Part shown: piece by piece, positions 9,101-16,604 of the stretch
Layout: every line of letters starts with the position of its first letter
Position numbering within the stretch: position 1 is the stretch's first letter
From: Opitutus sp.
GTDB taxonomy: Bacteria > Verrucomicrobiota > Verrucomicrobiia > Opitutales > Opitutaceae
Direction: 5' to 3'
Length of the DNA stretch: 48,835 nucleotides
Assembly (NCBI GenBank): GCA_009695305.1
Contig: SIBG01000024.1
Coordinates: 1 to 48,835, forward strand
Translations under genes and position numbers: made by a program
Notes under the pieces: model-generated
What the model saw: the letters and a program-made list of their open reading frames with translations, nothing else
What the model was told of the DNA's origin: nothing
Database searches by the model: none

Positions 9101-9184
9101 AACGCGGCCGTCGGATACAACCAGGGCCTCATCGGCCGCCCCGGCGGTCGCTTCGCCTACCTCAGCGTGCGCAAATCGCTTTGA
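6176..9184 (+). CDS. TonB-dependent receptor (paralogue 2)
   Basis: A 1002-residue receptor clearly paralogous to the gene before it: shared plug (EKFEVTGSLIKRTDAEGPSP, NNTLVLVDGRR, ERVELLKDGASAVYGSDAT) and shared barrel segments (LAPSPIST, GDNNIIVP, RSPTLPQLYGG, IRQNEVGGGTADL). A signal peptide ending near SSLAAQT precedes a spacer rich in Pro, Ala and Thr. There is no STN domain. The last residues are VRKSL, a leucine rather than the usual Phe, Tyr or Trp of outer-membrane barrels. The start at 6176 is supported by the signal peptide and by the same start context as the first copy. Divergence inside the barrel suggests a different ligand from paralogue 1; co-localisation with S9 peptidases suggests peptides. 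Ligand identity is not readable. Confidence 0.92.
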   Translation: MNNPLQAAVIAAARFGALACLCASSLAAQTAPATVPATTGTTAAATPANAEPEKLEKFEVTGSLIKRTDAEGPSPVRMITREDIELSGFDNLTDFMRDIPEATSIGINEGGTTTAVRGASAIELRNLGPNNTLVLVDGRRQAPNGISSGGTVFVDLNRIPTSMIERVELLKDGASAVYGSDATAGVINIITRQNFVGAEVTARYGNYFKTDGAERSLSVFAGTRAGKARVNLNYSFSSRHANAATDQPFSANADQTERWRAYDAVKYASRLIPTATANSFYDGRSPTGPYATVGVPTVGQLTDPKNGLTAAAIINPLTGVASVNLPGTGGVPAGTLGSSASFASVPFGNGPARPTAAQFVPRSFAAGDLSNLYNFQPFVWNVPERVTRSLSLGLGYQLPFGIEADAAISLSRIKSETHLAPSPISTTGDNNIIVPASNYYNPFGIPLAFTYRPIEAGPRIAKIESKSMGYRAGLRGSIRERFDWDLGWAWTKNESTDRTTNALSESRVRAALAKNTPDALNIFGGPSFKNDPKTIDSIKVISGQNGDADTMSFDGRITTTNLVSLPWGQIGSSLSLQHRTEHFNVANDALSTTLDDIIGQVRLADATKASRKVDSAAVELRVPLVKERYFRFIHTLELSGATRFEKFSDGYDSGYKPGVGIRFRPVRSLLLRGSYTETFRSPTLPQLYGGVREGLSTGLPDLRRPPGLTNDPVDSSTFQRLVKTAGNPFLKPENGITKTIGFVFDAPWRRLSGLSFDITHGIIEQKNLITSGLGTAFIRQNEVGGGTADLVTRDPQSESYINTTAANISILTGPNNTLTPVRPGETVTVPGRIRFITDSAVNLSQRMTRYYDYSLRYRVRTAEYGQFNVSTTWTYLTFYASRRFDTSAVVNAVGRNLSRYRGQSSVAWQRKAWSSNLGMTYIHRYGDITRDGLEVGRYYTFSSSLSYAFAKTSKLGDMRVTLGLENLLDRDPPLDNAAVGYNQGLIGRPGGRFAYLSVRKSL

Positions 9185-9203
9185 GGGCGCGGTGTTTCCG
9201 TGG

Positions 9204-9238
9204 CGGTGCCATCCGACGGCCGAAGTCGGATTGCACCG
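9204..9238. terminator. Hairpin after receptor 2
   Basis: CGGTGC-C-ATCCGAC (9204-9217) pairs with GTCGGAT-T-GCACCG (9225-9238), a 14-position stem with one C/T mismatch and a 7-nt loop, starting 20 nt after the receptor stop. No T-run follows, so the terminator assignment is tentative. It lies before the preferred GTG start of the MOSC gene. Confidence 0.4.
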
Positions 9239-9269
9239 TGGCACGCATTGTGGTTTCAGTGGCGTCTGC

Positions 9270-9764
9270 GTGAACGCGATCCGCCATATCTTCATTTCGG
9301 CCGGCCACAATTTTTTCGGACGGCACGGCCAGCCCGCCGGCGAGTATCCGATGCTCGACCTGCCGGCTGGGAAGTGTCGCGCCGGCTGGGGCCTCGAGGG
9401 CGACCGCTTCTACGGCTACCGGCCGGAATACAAGGGACAGGTCACGTTTTTTTCGTGGGAGATTTTGTTGGCGGCGCGGGAAAAATTCGGCGTGCCTGCG
9501 CTCTCGCCCGGCGTCTTCCGCCGCAATGTCATCACCGATGGCCTCGACCTCAACGCGCTCATCGGCCGCCGCTTCATGCTCGGTGGGGTGGAGTTTGAGG
9601 GCACAGCCGAGGCGCGGCCGTGCCACTGGATGAACGGCGTGGTCGCGCCCGGTGCGGAGGACTGGCTCTGCGGGCGCGGTGGCCTGCGGGCGAAAGTGCT
9701 GAGCGATGGCGAACTTCGCGTCGGTCCGGTCGAACTTTGGCTGCTCGCCGAGGCTCAAGGGTAG
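9270..9764 (+). CDS. MOSC domain-containing protein
   Basis: A 164-residue protein covering a MOSC (molybdenum cofactor sulfurase C-terminal) beta-barrel fold. Visible family features are the start AIRHIFISAGHNFFGRHGQP, the central PGVFRRNVITDGLDLNALIG, and RPCHWM, which carries the conserved cysteine typical of MOSC proteins, followed by PGAEDWL and GRGGLRAKVL. MOSC domains are linked to Moco handling or sulfur transfer, but stand-alone members like this lack a defined partner. I prefer the GTG at 9270, where family similarity begins; an in-frame ATG at 9192 would add 26 unrelated residues overlapping the hairpin after the receptor. The stop codon lies inside the palindromic repeat that follows. 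Confidence 0.85.
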   Translation: MNAIRHIFISAGHNFFGRHGQPAGEYPMLDLPAGKCRAGWGLEGDRFYGYRPEYKGQVTFFSWEILLAAREKFGVPALSPGVFRRNVITDGLDLNALIGRRFMLGGVEFEGTAEARPCHWMNGVVAPGAEDWLCGRGGLRAKVLSDGELRVGPVELWLLAEAQG

Positions 9765-9873
9765 GGCGCGTTATCCGTAACGCGCCGCGTTGGCCGCGAG
9801 CTTGCTCGCGCTGGCACGCAGCGCCCGCCAGCAGGCTGCCGATCGCGGCGGATCAGGGATAATCCGCCCTACC
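9760..9873. repeat. REP-like palindromic repeat between convergent genes
   Basis: The 114-bp stretch is bounded by GGTAGGGCG (9760-9768) and its exact complement CGCCCTACC (9865-9873). Inside are two hairpins: GGCGCGTTA/TAACGCGCC (9765-9786, perfect 9-bp stem, TCCG loop) and GGCGGAT/ATCCGCC (9847-9868). The TAG stops of both convergent neighbours (9762-9764 on +, 9869-9871 on -) lie within the terminal repeats. It may also act as a bidirectional terminator. Confidence 0.75.
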
Positions 9874-11275
9874 TTTTCAGGAATTCCGCCAACCACGCCT
9901 CGCCGCCGGCCTCATCCGCGAAGGCGCCGTCGAGCTGAGCTTCGAACGCGGCGTCAAGCGCCCGCTTGAATTCCGGGCCGGGCGTCTGCCCGAGCTTCAT
10001 CAGATGGCGGCCATGCATCAGCGGCTTGGGCGCGGCGTCCGCTAGCGCGAGCTCGTGTGCTTTCGCCCGCAGTTGGGCGATCAGCGTGAGCGTCTCGGTC
10101 GAGCGCAGGGGAGGGCGGCCGAGCGAGTCGGCGATCATCACGAGCGCGAGCTCGTCGACGGTCGCCGGCGCGAGCCGGCGGGCGAGCCGGCGCACTTGCG
10201 ACGCGGAAAATTCGCCCTGCTGGCCGTGATGGTGGGCGAGATGATTGGCCACGATCGCGCAGACGGGGGCGTCGAGGTCGCGCAGCGCGCCGAGGCGTCG
10301 GAGAAAAGTTTCCGCGAGCGGGCCGCCCGCCGCCTCGTGGCCGGGGCTCACCCAGCGCAGGGCCCCGCGCTTCTCCGCGCGCGCGGTGGTCGCGGGTTTG
10401 CCGAAGTCGTGCGCGAGCACGGCGAACAGCAGCAGCCGTCGCCGCGGGGCCGCGCTGGCCTGCCATTCGTCGAGCGCCGCGAGCGCGTCGAGGCAGTGCT
10501 GGGTGTGCGTGAACACATCGCCCTCGGGGTGCCACTCCGGCTCCTGCGGTGTGCCGCGGAGGGCGGCCACTTCGGGGAAATGTTTCAACCAGCCCGTCTC
10601 CTCGAGCACGGTGAGTCCGCGCGAGGGTTTGGCCGCTTTGGTTGCCCACTTGTCCCACTCGCCCCAGACGCGTTCGACGGGCAGTTCGGGAAACGTGCCC
10701 GCGATACTCCGGCACAGTGCGGCCGTCTCCGGCGCCAGCGTGAAATCGAACCGCGCCGCGAGCTGCATCGCCCGCAGCACGCGCAGCGGATCCTCGGCGA
10801 AGGCTCCGCTCGTGTGGCGCAACACGCCGGCGCGCAGGTCGCGCTCGCCGCCATGCGGGTCGATGATTTCGCCGGTGAATGGATCGCACGCGATCGCGTT
10901 GACCGTAAAGTCCCGCCGCGCCGCCGCGTCGGCGTCGCTTAGCGCGGGATCGGGAGTGACCGCGAAGCCGCGGTGCCCGGCGCCGGTCTTCGACTCGCGC
11001 CGTGGCAGCGAGAAATCATATTCCGCGTCGCGTTCGCGGCTGCGCACCTTGATGACGCCGAAACTGCGACCGATGACATCGGTCGCGCCGAACGGCGCGA
11101 GGGTGCGGTGCAACGTCTCGAAATCCACCCCGGCGACCTCGAGGTCGAAATCCTTTGGATCGAGGCCGAGGAGCCAGTCGCGCACGCCGCCGCCGACCAA
11201 CCGCGGCCGGCCGGCGCGCCGCACGGCGTCGAGCATCGCCCGCAAGTCGGCGGGAAGCTGAAATGGGCGGTTCAT
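9869..11275 (-). CDS. CCA tRNA nucleotidyltransferase / poly(A) polymerase family, with HD domain
   Basis: A 468-residue class II nucleotidyltransferase. RLVGGGVRDWLLGLDPKDFD carries the GGxVRD motif and the two metal-binding aspartates (Asp42, Asp44). RRDFTVNAIACDP and the DPHGG segment follow, then the RNA-binding middle region (EDPLRVLRAMQLAARFDF), and a C-terminal HD domain with LAHDFGKPATT. The family adds or repairs the 3' CCA of tRNAs, and HD-containing members also act as phosphohydrolases. The start at 11275 overlaps the stop of the upstream DUF423 gene (ATGA), showing translational coupling; longer in-frame starts would run through that gene. Distinguishing a CCA-adding enzyme from a poly(A) polymerase is not certain. 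The window's tRNA-Gly gene appears to encode its own CCA, so a repair role is plausible. Confidence 0.88.
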   Translation of the reverse strand: MNRPFQLPADLRAMLDAVRRAGRPRLVGGGVRDWLLGLDPKDFDLEVAGVDFETLHRTLAPFGATDVIGRSFGVIKVRSRERDAEYDFSLPRRESKTGAGHRGFAVTPDPALSDADAAARRDFTVNAIACDPFTGEIIDPHGGERDLRAGVLRHTSGAFAEDPLRVLRAMQLAARFDFTLAPETAALCRSIAGTFPELPVERVWGEWDKWATKAAKPSRGLTVLEETGWLKHFPEVAALRGTPQEPEWHPEGDVFTHTQHCLDALAALDEWQASAAPRRRLLLFAVLAHDFGKPATTARAEKRGALRWVSPGHEAAGGPLAETFLRRLGALRDLDAPVCAIVANHLAHHHGQQGEFSASQVRRLARRLAPATVDELALVMIADSLGRPPLRSTETLTLIAQLRAKAHELALADAAPKPLMHGRHLMKLGQTPGPEFKRALDAAFEAQLDGAFADEAGGEAWLAEFLKR

Positions 11276-11661
11276 GGGTCTTTCGCCAGCGCCGCGCCGA
11301 CGAGGCACAGCCAGCCGGCGATCAGCGCGATGCCGCCGAACGGCGTGACATAGACCAAGGCATGGGGGCCGCCGACGGCGAACAGGTAAAGCGAACCGGA
11401 AAAAAGCAGGATTCCCGCACTCCAGCACCGCGCGGCCCAGCGCGCCCGGCCGGCGCGGGCGCCGGTGGCAGTTTGCAGCCACGTGGCGACCGCCAGCAGG
11501 GCGAGGGCGTGAAACAGGTGATAGCGTGCGGCAGTCTCCCATGCGTGGGTCATGCCCCTCTCGGCGAGAAAAGTTTCGAGGCGGTGCGCGGCCACGGCCC
11601 CCAGACCGACGCCAGACGCGCCGAACAACCCAGCGGCGACAAGCGTGGAGCGGTGGTTCAT
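11272..11661 (-). CDS. DUF423 family small integral membrane protein (YgdD-like)
   Basis: A 129-residue protein with four hydrophobic segments: LVAAGLFGASGVGLGAVAAH near the N-terminus, FHALALLAVATWL, SAGILLFSGSLYLFAV and GGIALIAGWLCLVGAAL. The GAxGVxLGAxxAH start and the YLFxxGGP...VTPFGGIAL pattern are characteristic of DUF423. The protein sits in the inner membrane and no biochemical role is established for the family. The start at 11661 gives the family's normal length. It overlaps the downstream nucleotidyltransferase by four bases and is divergent from rplM. Confidence 0.88.
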   Translation of the reverse strand: MNHRSTLVAAGLFGASGVGLGAVAAHRLETFLAERGMTHAWETAARYHLFHALALLAVATWLQTATGARAGRARWAARCWSAGILLFSGSLYLFAVGGPHALVYVTPFGGIALIAGWLCLVGAALAKDP

Positions 11662-11802
11662 CGCCCGGCAAGTTCGCACAACCGTGGCTCGAAACAAGAC
11701 CGGTCTTGCATGACCTGGCGGCCATCGGCCGAGGTGATTTTGTCGACGGAAAACGAGAGTTGACAGCCCCTCGCGAAACCTCACCTTTTGGCCTCTTTTC
11801 CC

Positions 11803-12231
11803 ATGAAAACGTTCCTCGCCAAGAAGGAGACAGTGCAACCCAAGTGGCATCTCATCGATGCCGAGGGGGTTGTGCTCGGCCGTCTCGCCGTCAAGGCCGC
11901 CAATCTTATCCGCGGCCGCCACAAGGCTTCCTATACGCCCAGCGTCGACACCGGCGATTACGTGGTCGTGATCAACGCCGAGAAGGTCGCCCTCACCGGC
12001 AAGAAGGAAGTGCAGAACGAGTATATGTTCTTCTCCGGCTTCGTCGGCGGTGAAAGCTACCGCAAGCTCGCCGAACAGCGGGTGCGCCACCCCGAGTTCA
12101 TCATTGAGCACGCCGTCAAAGGCATGCTGCCAAAGAACCGCATCGCCGCGAAGATGCTGACCAAGCTCCGCGTGTTCGCCGGCCCGAAGCACACGCACGA
12201 GGCCAACAGTCCTGTCAAATTTGCCGTCTGA
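11803..12231 (+). CDS. rplM: 50S ribosomal protein L13
   Basis: A 142-residue protein matching L13 throughout: the N-terminal KTFLAKKETVQPKWHLIDA, the GRLAVKAANLIRGRHKASYTP segment, GDYVVVINAEKVALTGKK, and the C-terminal HAVKGMLPKNRI with LRVFAGPKHTHEANSP. L13 is an early-assembling large-subunit protein. The ATG at 11803 gives the standard length; an upstream in-frame ATG at 11788 adds five residues only. rpsI follows after 17 nt, the classic rplM-rpsI operon. Confidence 0.97.
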   Translation: MKTFLAKKETVQPKWHLIDAEGVVLGRLAVKAANLIRGRHKASYTPSVDTGDYVVVINAEKVALTGKKEVQNEYMFFSGFVGGESYRKLAEQRVRHPEFIIEHAVKGMLPKNRIAAKMLTKLRVFAGPKHTHEANSPVKFAV

Positions 12232-12248
12232 TTTCCGCGCCCTGATCC

Positions 12249-12653
12249 ATGAGCACCACCGCCCCCGTCACCATCTTCCTCGCCACCGGCCGCCGCAAGA
12301 CCTCGACCGCCCGCGTGCGCCTCACTGAGGGCAACGGCAAGCTGACCGTCAACGGTCGCACCTTCGACAGCTACTTCTCCCACGAGAATTTTTCCAAGCA
12401 GGCCTACGCCCCGCTCCTCACCGTTGAATTGCGGGAGAAGATCGATGTCACGGCCAACGTCGCCGGCGGCGGTGTCGCCGGCCAGGCCGGCGCGGTGGCG
12501 CACGGCATCGCCCGCGCGCTCCAGAAAATGAACGCCGAGCTTCGGCCCCGGCTGAAGAAGGCTGGCCACATGAAGCGCGACCCGCGCGAGAAAGAGCGCA
12601 AGAAGGCCGGCCAGCCCGGCGCCCGCAAGCGCTTCCAGTTCTCGAAGCGCTGA
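12249..12653 (+). CDS. rpsI: 30S ribosomal protein S9
   Basis: A 134-residue S9 protein: ATGRRKTSTARVRLTEGNGK at the N-terminus, then NVAGGGVAGQAGAVAHGIAR in the centre and the basic tail DPREKERKKAGQPGARKRFQ ending SKR, whose terminal KR residues reach the P-site tRNA in known ribosomes. It is downstream of rplM by 17 nt and followed by a strong terminator, closing a two-gene operon. Confidence 0.97.
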   Translation: MSTTAPVTIFLATGRRKTSTARVRLTEGNGKLTVNGRTFDSYFSHENFSKQAYAPLLTVELREKIDVTANVAGGGVAGQAGAVAHGIARALQKMNAELRPRLKKAGHMKRDPREKERKKAGQPGARKRFQFSKR

Positions 12654-12703
12654 GCGCCCGCCGGCGAATCCGCCGGTTTCCGCTCCGCCCAATCCGGTTT
12701 CCC

Positions 12704-12737
12704 GAACCGCCCGCCACAGCGCGGGCGGTTCTTTTTT
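12704..12737 (+). terminator. Rho-independent terminator of rplM-rpsI
   Basis: GAACCGCCCGC (12704-12714) and GCGGGCGGTTC (12721-12731) form a perfect 11-bp stem with a 6-nt loop, followed by six T. Confidence 0.92.
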
Positions 12738-12905
12738 GCCCGTTTCCCGCGGGCCGGAGCGCGCCCAGGCTCTCCGGATCGGCGGCGTTTTTGTGTCATA
12801 GGTTTCCCGGCCAAAACTTGGAGGGAACTTGGCAAGGCATCTGCTGACTGGGGGCGGCGCGGGCTTCCAGTTCGCGCTGAATCGCTCCCAATCCACCACA
12901 CAGAC

Positions 12906-13709
12906 ATGAACAAGAAAATAACCTCCCTCCTCCTCAGTGCCCTCGGTCTTTGGGCGCTTTCCGCCCAGGCCCAGACGCCGGCACCCGCGGCTCCGGCGCC
13001 CGCCGCGCCGGCTTCATCGTGGACCTTCACGCCCGCGGTCGCCTCCCAATACATGTTCCGTGGCAACCGCCTGGGCGGTGCCTCGTTCCAGCCGACCCTC
13101 GAATACGGCGAAGGCAGCTTCGTCGCCGGGGTCTGGGCCAATGTTCCCCTCGCCGACAAGGTGGTGGGCCAGTCCGCACCCGAATTCGATTTCTACGGCT
13201 CCTACAAGATCGAGGCGATCAAGGACACGCTGACCTGGCAGCCCGGGCTCACCATCTACGCCTACCCGAATGCGAAAAAGAAAGACGGATTCTACAAATC
13301 CACGTTCGAGCCCAATCTCGCCCTCAACTACACGGTTGCGGGCTGGACGCTGACGCCGAAGGCCTACTACGACTTTGTGCTGAAAGGCCCGACGCTGGAG
13401 GTCACCGCCGCCTACGCCCTTCCGCTGAAGGACGCCGGCACGGAACTCGACTTCACCGGCACTCTGGGCACCTACAAGTGGACCTCGGCCTTCGAAAATT
13501 CCACGCCCGAGACGAAGAACTATGGCAATTACTACCTGATCGGCGTCGCTGCGCCCTTCCAGATCAACAAGGATTCGAAGCTTACGATTGGTTATGCCTA
13601 CACGAAGGGCTCGGACAACTTCGTGAAAACCGGCAGCACCCCGAAGCTCAAGAACACCGCCGCGGTCGGCCGCGGCGTGGTCACCGTCAGCTACGCGATC
13701 ACGTTCTAA
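12906..13709 (+). CDS. TorF-like putative outer-membrane porin
   Basis: A 267-residue protein with a signal peptide (LLLSALGLWALSAQAQ), an Ala/Pro-rich linker, and a body of amphipathic beta-strands. VASQYMFRGNRLGGASFQPT resembles the opening strand of the TorF putative porin family (VASxYxFRGxSxS...QP). Alternating patterns such as PEFDFYGSYK, FEPNLALNYTVAG and LTIGYAYTKG fit a barrel of about 12 strands, and the chain ends in SYAITF with the C-terminal Phe expected for outer-membrane assembly. The 252-nt region before it holds only the rpsI terminator and nothing else I recognise. The substrate is unknown. A hairpin without a good T-run follows the gene. Confidence 0.8.
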   Translation: MNKKITSLLLSALGLWALSAQAQTPAPAAPAPAAPASSWTFTPAVASQYMFRGNRLGGASFQPTLEYGEGSFVAGVWANVPLADKVVGQSAPEFDFYGSYKIEAIKDTLTWQPGLTIYAYPNAKKKDGFYKSTFEPNLALNYTVAGWTLTPKAYYDFVLKGPTLEVTAAYALPLKDAGTELDFTGTLGTYKWTSAFENSTPETKNYGNYYLIGVAAPFQINKDSKLTIGYAYTKGSDNFVKTGSTPKLKNTAAVGRGVVTVSYAITF

Positions 13710-13750
13710 CGTAATTCCGCGGCGCCGCCCGGCGCCAGGTTTTGCACCGC

Positions 13751-13774
13751 AGCCCGCGCGTTTTCGCGCGGGCT
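13751..13774 (+). terminator. Hairpin terminator after the porin gene
   Basis: AGCCCGCGCG (13751-13760) and CGCGCGGGCT (13765-13774) form a perfect 10-bp stem with a TTTT loop, followed by GTTTGGCGTTT. The T-tract is imperfect but the stem is strong. Confidence 0.75.
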
Positions 13775-13784
13775 GTTTGGCGTT

Positions 13785-13823
13785 TGTCATTGCGAGGAGC
13801 GCCATGACGAAGCAATCCATCTG
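13785..13823. repeat. Dispersed repeat, TGTCATTGCGAGGAGCG type (half copy)
   Basis: TTGTCATTGCGAGGAGCG is followed by a variable CC-AT segment and GACGAAGCAATCCATCTG. Only one arm is present, ending 7 nt before argC. The same family occurs at 16486, 32310 and 46724. It is a well-known type of intergenic palindromic repeat found in many unrelated bacteria. Confidence 0.75.
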
Positions 13824-13830
13824 ACTCATC

Positions 13831-14856
13831 ATGAAAGTCGGCATCGTTGGCGCGTCCGGTTATTCCGGCGAAGTCCTGGTTAAGCTCCTCCTTGGTCATC
13901 CGCGGGTCACCCTCGCGGCGGTCACTTCGCGCACGCATGCGGGCAAGCCTCTCGCAACCGTCATGCCCGCCGTCCGCGGCATCGATCAGGGCCTCAAATT
14001 CTCCGACTCCGATCCCACGGCGCTCGCCGCCACCGACATCGATCTCTGGTTCCTCGCGCTTCCGCATGGGGCCGCTGCGACCTACGCGAAGGCGCTCGTC
14101 GCCGCCGGCAAGCGCGTAATCGATCTCAGCGCGGACTTCCGCATCGCCGATCTCGCAACTTACCAAAAATATTACGGCGAGCACCACGCGCCCGAGTTGC
14201 TGCCGTCCGCGCGGTTCGTGTTGCCGGAGTTGACGCCGCCGGCGTGGAAGCAGGAGGCGAAGCTCATCGCCGCGCCTGGCTGTTATCCGACGAGCATTCT
14301 CGTGCCGCTCGTTCCGCTGCTGAAAGCCGCCGTCGTCACGCGCGAGCACATTGTCGTCAATTCCTTCAGCGGCGTCAGCGGTGCCGGCAAAAAGGCGGAG
14401 GAAGCTTATCTTTTCTGTGAACGCGCCGAGAGCGCGAAGGCCTACGGTCTCGTGCAGCATCGGCATCTTGCCGAGGTCGAGGAGCAACTTGCGCTGCACA
14501 CCGGCGCGCCCACGATCATCCAGTTCAACCCGCACCTCGCGCCCATGCGCCGCGGCATCGCCACGACGATCACCGTCCCCGCGACCCCCGGCGGCACCAT
14601 CGAGCAGGTTTACGCCGCGTGGAAGGCCGCCTACGCGGGCAAGCCGTTCGTGCAGATTCTTCCGGCGGGTGAAACGCCCGACACCGCGCATGTTGTCGGC
14701 ACGAACCGGATCGATCTTTCCGCCGTGCACGATCCGCGCACGGGAAATTTTATTCTCACCTCCGCCGAGGACAATCTGGTGAAGGGCGCGAGCGGCCAGG
14801 CCGTGCAAATCATGAATCTCTGGTGCGGTTTCGATGAGACGGCCGGACTGGTCTGA
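13831..14856 (+). CDS. argC: N-acetyl-gamma-glutamyl-phosphate reductase
   Basis: A 341-residue NADPH-dependent reductase for the third step of arginine synthesis, converting N-acetylglutamyl-5-phosphate to the semialdehyde. The Rossmann motif GASGYSG (7-13) is at the N-terminus, the catalytic cysteine is Cys151 in AAPGCYPTS, and the family signatures LALPHG, VIDLSADFR and FNPHLAPMRRGI are present. Length is normal for the family. It opens the arginine region; argJ, argB, argD, argF and argG follow within 11 kb. A repeat arm sits immediately upstream, so its own promoter must lie in or before that repeat. Confidence 0.96.
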   Translation: MKVGIVGASGYSGEVLVKLLLGHPRVTLAAVTSRTHAGKPLATVMPAVRGIDQGLKFSDSDPTALAATDIDLWFLALPHGAAATYAKALVAAGKRVIDLSADFRIADLATYQKYYGEHHAPELLPSARFVLPELTPPAWKQEAKLIAAPGCYPTSILVPLVPLLKAAVVTREHIVVNSFSGVSGAGKKAEEAYLFCERAESAKAYGLVQHRHLAEVEEQLALHTGAPTIIQFNPHLAPMRRGIATTITVPATPGGTIEQVYAAWKAAYAGKPFVQILPAGETPDTAHVVGTNRIDLSAVHDPRTGNFILTSAEDNLVKGASGQAVQIMNLWCGFDETAGLV

Positions 14857-15020
14857 AGGTCGAGCGCGTTGTCCCGCGCGCGGCCGGACGTTCGACCCAA
14901 GCCAGCGCGTTGCGGACCACGCGCTCCACCTCCGTCTGCTCGCCGCGCGATCGGCGCGCAAAAACTCTTGTCACTCCACGCGCGACTCCCGCACAGTCCG
15001 TCCCTTCATTCTATAAACCT

Positions 15021-16478
15021 ATGATCGAATTCAAAAACAAAATCCTCTTCGTTGGCTATGGCGCCGTGGCCGAATGCACGCTGCCGATCCTATTCAAGCA
15101 CATCAAGGTGCCGGCGAAAAACGTCACCGTGATGGATTTCGAAGACCGCTCGGCGAAGCTGAAGCCGTGGACGGCGAAGGGCGTGCGCTTCGTGCGCGAC
15201 CGCGTCACCGAGGATAACATGGGCCGTCTGCTCGCGAAGCACGTCGGCGCGGGCGACCTGCTCATCGATCTCGCGTGGAACATCGCCGCCCTCGAAATCC
15301 TCCAGTGGTGCCACGATCACGGCGTGCGCTATATCAACACGTCCACCGAACTCTGGGATCCCTACGCCGTGGGCCCGAAGCAGCACCCGACCGAGAAGAC
15401 GCTTTACTGGCGCCACATGAATCTGCGCCGGATGCTCGCGAAGTGGAAAACCAAGGGCCCGACCGCCGTCATCGAGCACGGCGCGAACCCCGGCCTCATC
15501 TCGCATTTCGTGAAGCAGGGTCTGATCGACATCGGCAAGAAGCTCATCGCCGACAAGAAAGTTAAGGGCCGGCACGCCGAAATCGTGGGCGACCTGATCG
15601 CCACGCAGAAATTCAACCAGCTCGCGCAGAAGATCGGCGTGAAGGTCATCCATTGCAGCGAGCGCGACACCCAAATCACCGAGCGGCCGAAGCAGGTCGA
15701 CGAATTCGTCAACACCTGGAGCATCGAGGGCTTTCGCGAGGAAGGCACGACGACCTCCGAACTCGGTTGGGGCACGCACGAGAAGACGCTTCCGAAATTC
15801 GCTTTCCGGCACAAGCAGGGCCCGGGAAACCAGATCTGCATCGCGCGCATGGGCATCAACACCTGGGTCCGCACCTGGGTGCCGAATTACAACCTTCTCG
15901 GCATGGTGGTCCGCCACGGCGAGGCGTTCACGATTTCCGACAAGCTCACCGTCTGGAAAAACGGCAAGGCGGTCTATCGTCCGACGATGCACTACGCCTA
16001 TTGCCCGTGCGACATGGCGATCGCGTCGTTGAACGAGATGCGCGGCTACAACTACCGTCTGGTCGAAAACCAGCGCATCATGAACGACGAGATCACGACG
16101 GGCGCCGATATCCTCGGCGCGCTCATCATGGGCCACGACTACAACTCGTGGTGGGTCGGCAGCGATCTCAGCATCGAGGAGTCCCGCCGCCTCGTGCCGC
16201 ACCAGAATGCGACCACGATGCAAGTCGCCATCTCCGTCGTCGCCGCGTCGATGTGGATGATGCTAAATCCGAACGAGGGCGTCCGGGTGCCCGACGAGCT
16301 GCCGCACGAGTTCATCCTCAAGGTTTCGAAGCCCTACCTCGGCAAGTGGATTTCCAAGTCCTCCGACTGGACGCCATTCAAGGGCCGCGACACGACCTTC
16401 GACACGCACAACCGGCCCGATCTCGACCGCAAGGATCCGTGGCAGTTCAAGAACTTCCTCGTCACCGAGGCGGGCTGA
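15021..16478 (+). CDS. hss: Homospermidine synthase (saccharopine dehydrogenase-like fold)
   Basis: A 485-residue enzyme resembling bacterial homospermidine synthases, which use NAD to join two putrescine molecules (or spermidine plus putrescine) into sym-homospermidine. An N-terminal dinucleotide-binding segment (ILFVGYGAVAECTLPIL) is followed by family-typical blocks: LIDLAWNIAALEILQWC, NTSTELWDPYAV, VIEHGANPGLISHFVKQGL, SELGWGTHEKTLP, and YCPCDMAIASLNEMRGYNYR. The ATG at 15021 is chosen because all similarity begins there; the frame is open 37 codons further without recognisable sequence. An ornithine decarboxylase gene follows after a 126-bp gap holding a repeat, giving the ornithine-putrescine-homospermidine route. 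Cytoplasmic. Confidence 0.92.
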   Translation: MIEFKNKILFVGYGAVAECTLPILFKHIKVPAKNVTVMDFEDRSAKLKPWTAKGVRFVRDRVTEDNMGRLLAKHVGAGDLLIDLAWNIAALEILQWCHDHGVRYINTSTELWDPYAVGPKQHPTEKTLYWRHMNLRRMLAKWKTKGPTAVIEHGANPGLISHFVKQGLIDIGKKLIADKKVKGRHAEIVGDLIATQKFNQLAQKIGVKVIHCSERDTQITERPKQVDEFVNTWSIEGFREEGTTTSELGWGTHEKTLPKFAFRHKQGPGNQICIARMGINTWVRTWVPNYNLLGMVVRHGEAFTISDKLTVWKNGKAVYRPTMHYAYCPCDMAIASLNEMRGYNYRLVENQRIMNDEITTGADILGALIMGHDYNSWWVGSDLSIEESRRLVPHQNATTMQVAISVVAASMWMMLNPNEGVRVPDELPHEFILKVSKPYLGKWISKSSDWTPFKGRDTTFDTHNRPDLDRKDPWQFKNFLVTEAG

Positions 16479-16485
16479 GCGCCAA

Positions 16486-16577
16486 TTGTCGTTGCGAGGA
16501 GCGGAGCGACGAAGCAATCCATCTGAATAATTCTGGCTGGAGTGCCACGGTCGGCTTCGTCTCATTCGCAATGACAA
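16486..16577. repeat. Dispersed repeat, TGTCATTGCGAGGAGCG type (full palindromic copy)
   Basis: TTGTCGTTGCGAGGAGCGGA at the left is matched by TCGCAATGACAA at the right, with GACGAAGCAATCCATCTG inside. It fills nearly the whole gap between the homospermidine synthase and decarboxylase genes and could form a long hairpin in the mRNA. Confidence 0.8.
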
Positions 16578-16604
16578 TATGAACCTCGTGTCGCCCCTTC
16601 ACTC

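Noticed and set aside
11760..11788. TTGACA at 11760-11765 as the -35 of an rplM promoter
   Set aside because: No acceptable -10 hexamer lies 16-18 nt downstream (the sequence there is ACCTTT-like), so it may be chance.
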